This document shows, in pieces, positions 6,144 through 7,282 of a stretch of DNA of 7,282 nt. The number at the start of each line of letters is the position of its first letter. Within the stretch, counting starts at the first letter, position 1. A program made the translations under genes and the position numbers. The notes under the pieces were generated by a model, which saw nothing but the letters and a program-made list of their open reading frames with translations, made no database searches and had not been told where the DNA came from. Where the stretch lies: assembly GCA_009837685.1 (NCBI GenBank), contig VXTA01000279.1:1-7282 (forward strand), in the 5' to 3' direction. Source of the stretch: Chloroflexota bacterium (GTDB lineage Bacteria > Chloroflexota > Dehalococcoidia > Lucifugimonadales > Lucifugimonadaceae).

Positions 6144-7282
6144 TTGCAACTCGAGGGGAAAGTCGCAATAGTCACTGGTGCCGGACGCGGCATCGGCAGA
6201 GGAGTGGCTGAAGAGCTGGCCGCCAACGGAGCCAGCGTCGTTGTCAATGACATCGGGGCCGAGTTGGACGGTACAGGCGGTTCGACATCGATTGCTCAGG
6301 AGGTTGTAGATGGTATCGTAGCGGCCGGTGGAAACGCAGTTGCATCGACTGATTCCGTCACGACATGGGACGGCGGACAACGCATCATCGAAACGGCTCA
6401 AGATGAGTTCGGTGGTATCGATATCGTAGTGACCGTCGCCGGAATTTTGCGCGACCGGATGCTTTACAACATGACCGAGGAGGAATGGGATGATGTTATC
6501 TCGGTCCACCTCAAGGGCACCTTCACCGTAGTGCGACATGCGGCGCCGATTTTCAGGCAGCAGCGCGGTGGGCGAATCATCACATTTTCGTCTGGTTCAG
6601 GACTCGTAGGGTCCATTGGCCAATCAAACTACGGTGCTGCAAAGAGCGGCATCGCCGGTTTCACTAAAGTGCTGGCAAAGGACTTGGGCAAGTACGGAGT
6701 CACTGCCAATAGCATCGCTCCGCGAGCTGAGACACGGATGATCGCTTCGATTCCGGGCAATATTCAAGAGATGATGGTTGCGCGCGGAGCGTTGCCTCAA
6801 CCCGATGAAGCTCCTTGGGAGCCGCGCGATGTGGCACCGTTCGTGGCGTATCTTGCGACCGACGGAGCAGCTCAGATCAATGGGCAGGTTTTCCTGGTGT
6901 ATGGCGGCAATGTAACGCATCTGTCGCTGCCGAGACGCGTTAACACTATCTATACATCGGAACCATCTGGTAACTGGGATTTGGACGAACTCGATCGACT
7001 GGCTCCCAAGGTGTTATTGCAAGGTTCACAGAGCATCACAGGTGGCAGCGAGTTTGCACAGATAAACCCGGGTTCGGGTGCGGCCGCACCTGCGGTCATG
7101 AAGTCGAGGAACGGTAAACGGCTCGACGGCAAGGTCGCGGTTGTGACGGGCTCGGGTCGTGGCATCGGGCGTGGGGTTGCAAAATTGTTGGCGCGCGAAG
7201 GCGCTTCCGTGGTTGTGAATGACGTTGGAGCCGCTTTGGACGGACAGGGCGAAGATTCGACGCCAGCCGCACAGGTGGTTGA
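6144..7282 (+). CDS. Tandem SDR, MFE-2-like 3-hydroxyacyl-CoA dehydrogenase (partial)
   Basis: The frame stays open from TTG 6144 to the window edge (379 codons), so the 3' end is missing. Domain 1 (residues 1 to about 255) is a classical SDR: TGAGRGIG at 11-18, N35-D36 after strand 2 (Asp suggests NAD rather than NADP), S149/S150, and Y163-x3-K167. Its AGILRDRM, VHLKGTF and SIAPRAETRM segments closely resemble the dehydrogenase of peroxisomal multifunctional enzyme 2 (17-beta-HSD4/Fox2), which oxidises (3R)-hydroxyacyl-CoA to 3-ketoacyl-CoA. The usual NNAG motif reads TVAG (97-100). A linker of about 70 residues follows. A second SDR domain then begins at L327 (TGSGRGIG at 335-342, N359-D360), 32 of 41 residues identical to domain 1 at a constant 324-residue offset. 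Fungal Fox2 has the same tandem SDR arrangement. The gene follows the MaoC gene by 24 bp and is probably in its operon. The second domain's active site lies outside the window. Confidence 0.9.
   Translation, partial: MQLEGKVAIVTGAGRGIGRGVAEELAANGASVVVNDIGAELDGTGGSTSIAQEVVDGIVAAGGNAVASTDSVTTWDGGQRIIETAQDEFGGIDIVVTVAGILRDRMLYNMTEEEWDDVISVHLKGTFTVVRHAAPIFRQQRGGRIITFSSGSGLVGSIGQSNYGAAKSGIAGFTKVLAKDLGKYGVTANSIAPRAETRMIASIPGNIQEMMVARGALPQPDEAPWEPRDVAPFVAYLATDGAAQINGQVFLVYGGNVTHLSLPRRVNTIYTSEPSGNWDLDELDRLAPKVLLQGSQSITGGSEFAQINPGSGAAAPAVMKSRNGKRLDGKVAVVTGSGRGIGRGVAKLLAREGASVVVNDVGAALDGQGEDSTPAAQVV

Noticed and set aside
5886..6539. Minus-strand open frame of 217 codons
   Set aside because: It is antisense to the MaoC catalytic gene and the first SDR domain, both well supported. 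The Cys/Asp-rich translation resembles nothing known.

Overview
The window is 7282 bases of compact bacterial DNA of moderate GC with frequent GTG and TTG starts. Most genes face right, and a single tRNA gene faces left. I would place it tentatively in the Chloroflexota, in the Dehalococcoidia/SAR202 range. The reasons are a stand-alone BioD-like/DRTGG protein, a PcrA carrying the TLHQAKGLEF form of motif V, and paired half-size MaoC dehydratases next to a tandem short-chain dehydrogenase. No rRNA or phylogenetic marker is present, so this is inference.

Left end (1-335): two inverted-repeat structures, then tRNA-Phe(GAA) on the minus strand with an encoded CCA end. Divergent promoter elements lie between the tRNA and the next gene, including a perfect extended -10 (TGGTATAAT) facing right. 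Region 336-2090: a BioD-like/DRTGG-domain protein followed 24 bp later by a class I SAM-dependent methyltransferase, probably one transcript. The 103-bp gap after the methyltransferase holds an 8-bp palindromic repeat of the REP type and a possible -10 element.

Region 2194-5110: a full-length PcrA/UvrD superfamily 1A helicase with all canonical motifs and the C-terminal Tudor-like domain. It is followed after 10 bp by a small four-helix membrane protein with an arginine-rich tail that I do not recognise.

Region 5185-7282: a fatty-acyl-CoA-type cluster. The first gene is the N-terminal (non-catalytic type) half of a MaoC-like dehydratase. The second is the catalytic MaoC half with its D-x4-H site. 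The third is a long short-chain dehydrogenase (SDR) gene that runs off the right edge. This last gene contains one complete SDR domain resembling the dehydrogenase of peroxisomal multifunctional enzyme type 2 (MFE-2), a linker, and the start of a second SDR domain that is 32/41 identical to the first over its nucleotide-binding segment. Together the three genes encode the same modules as the fungal Fox2 protein (SDR-SDR-hydratase 2), but as separate polypeptides. The likely chemistry is hydration of a 2-enoyl-CoA to a (3R)-hydroxyacyl-CoA followed by NAD-dependent oxidation. The substrate cannot be read from the sequence.

I found no CRISPR array, transposase, phage gene, toxin-antitoxin or defence system. 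The most interesting item is the unpacked MFE-2-like module set with its internal SDR duplication.
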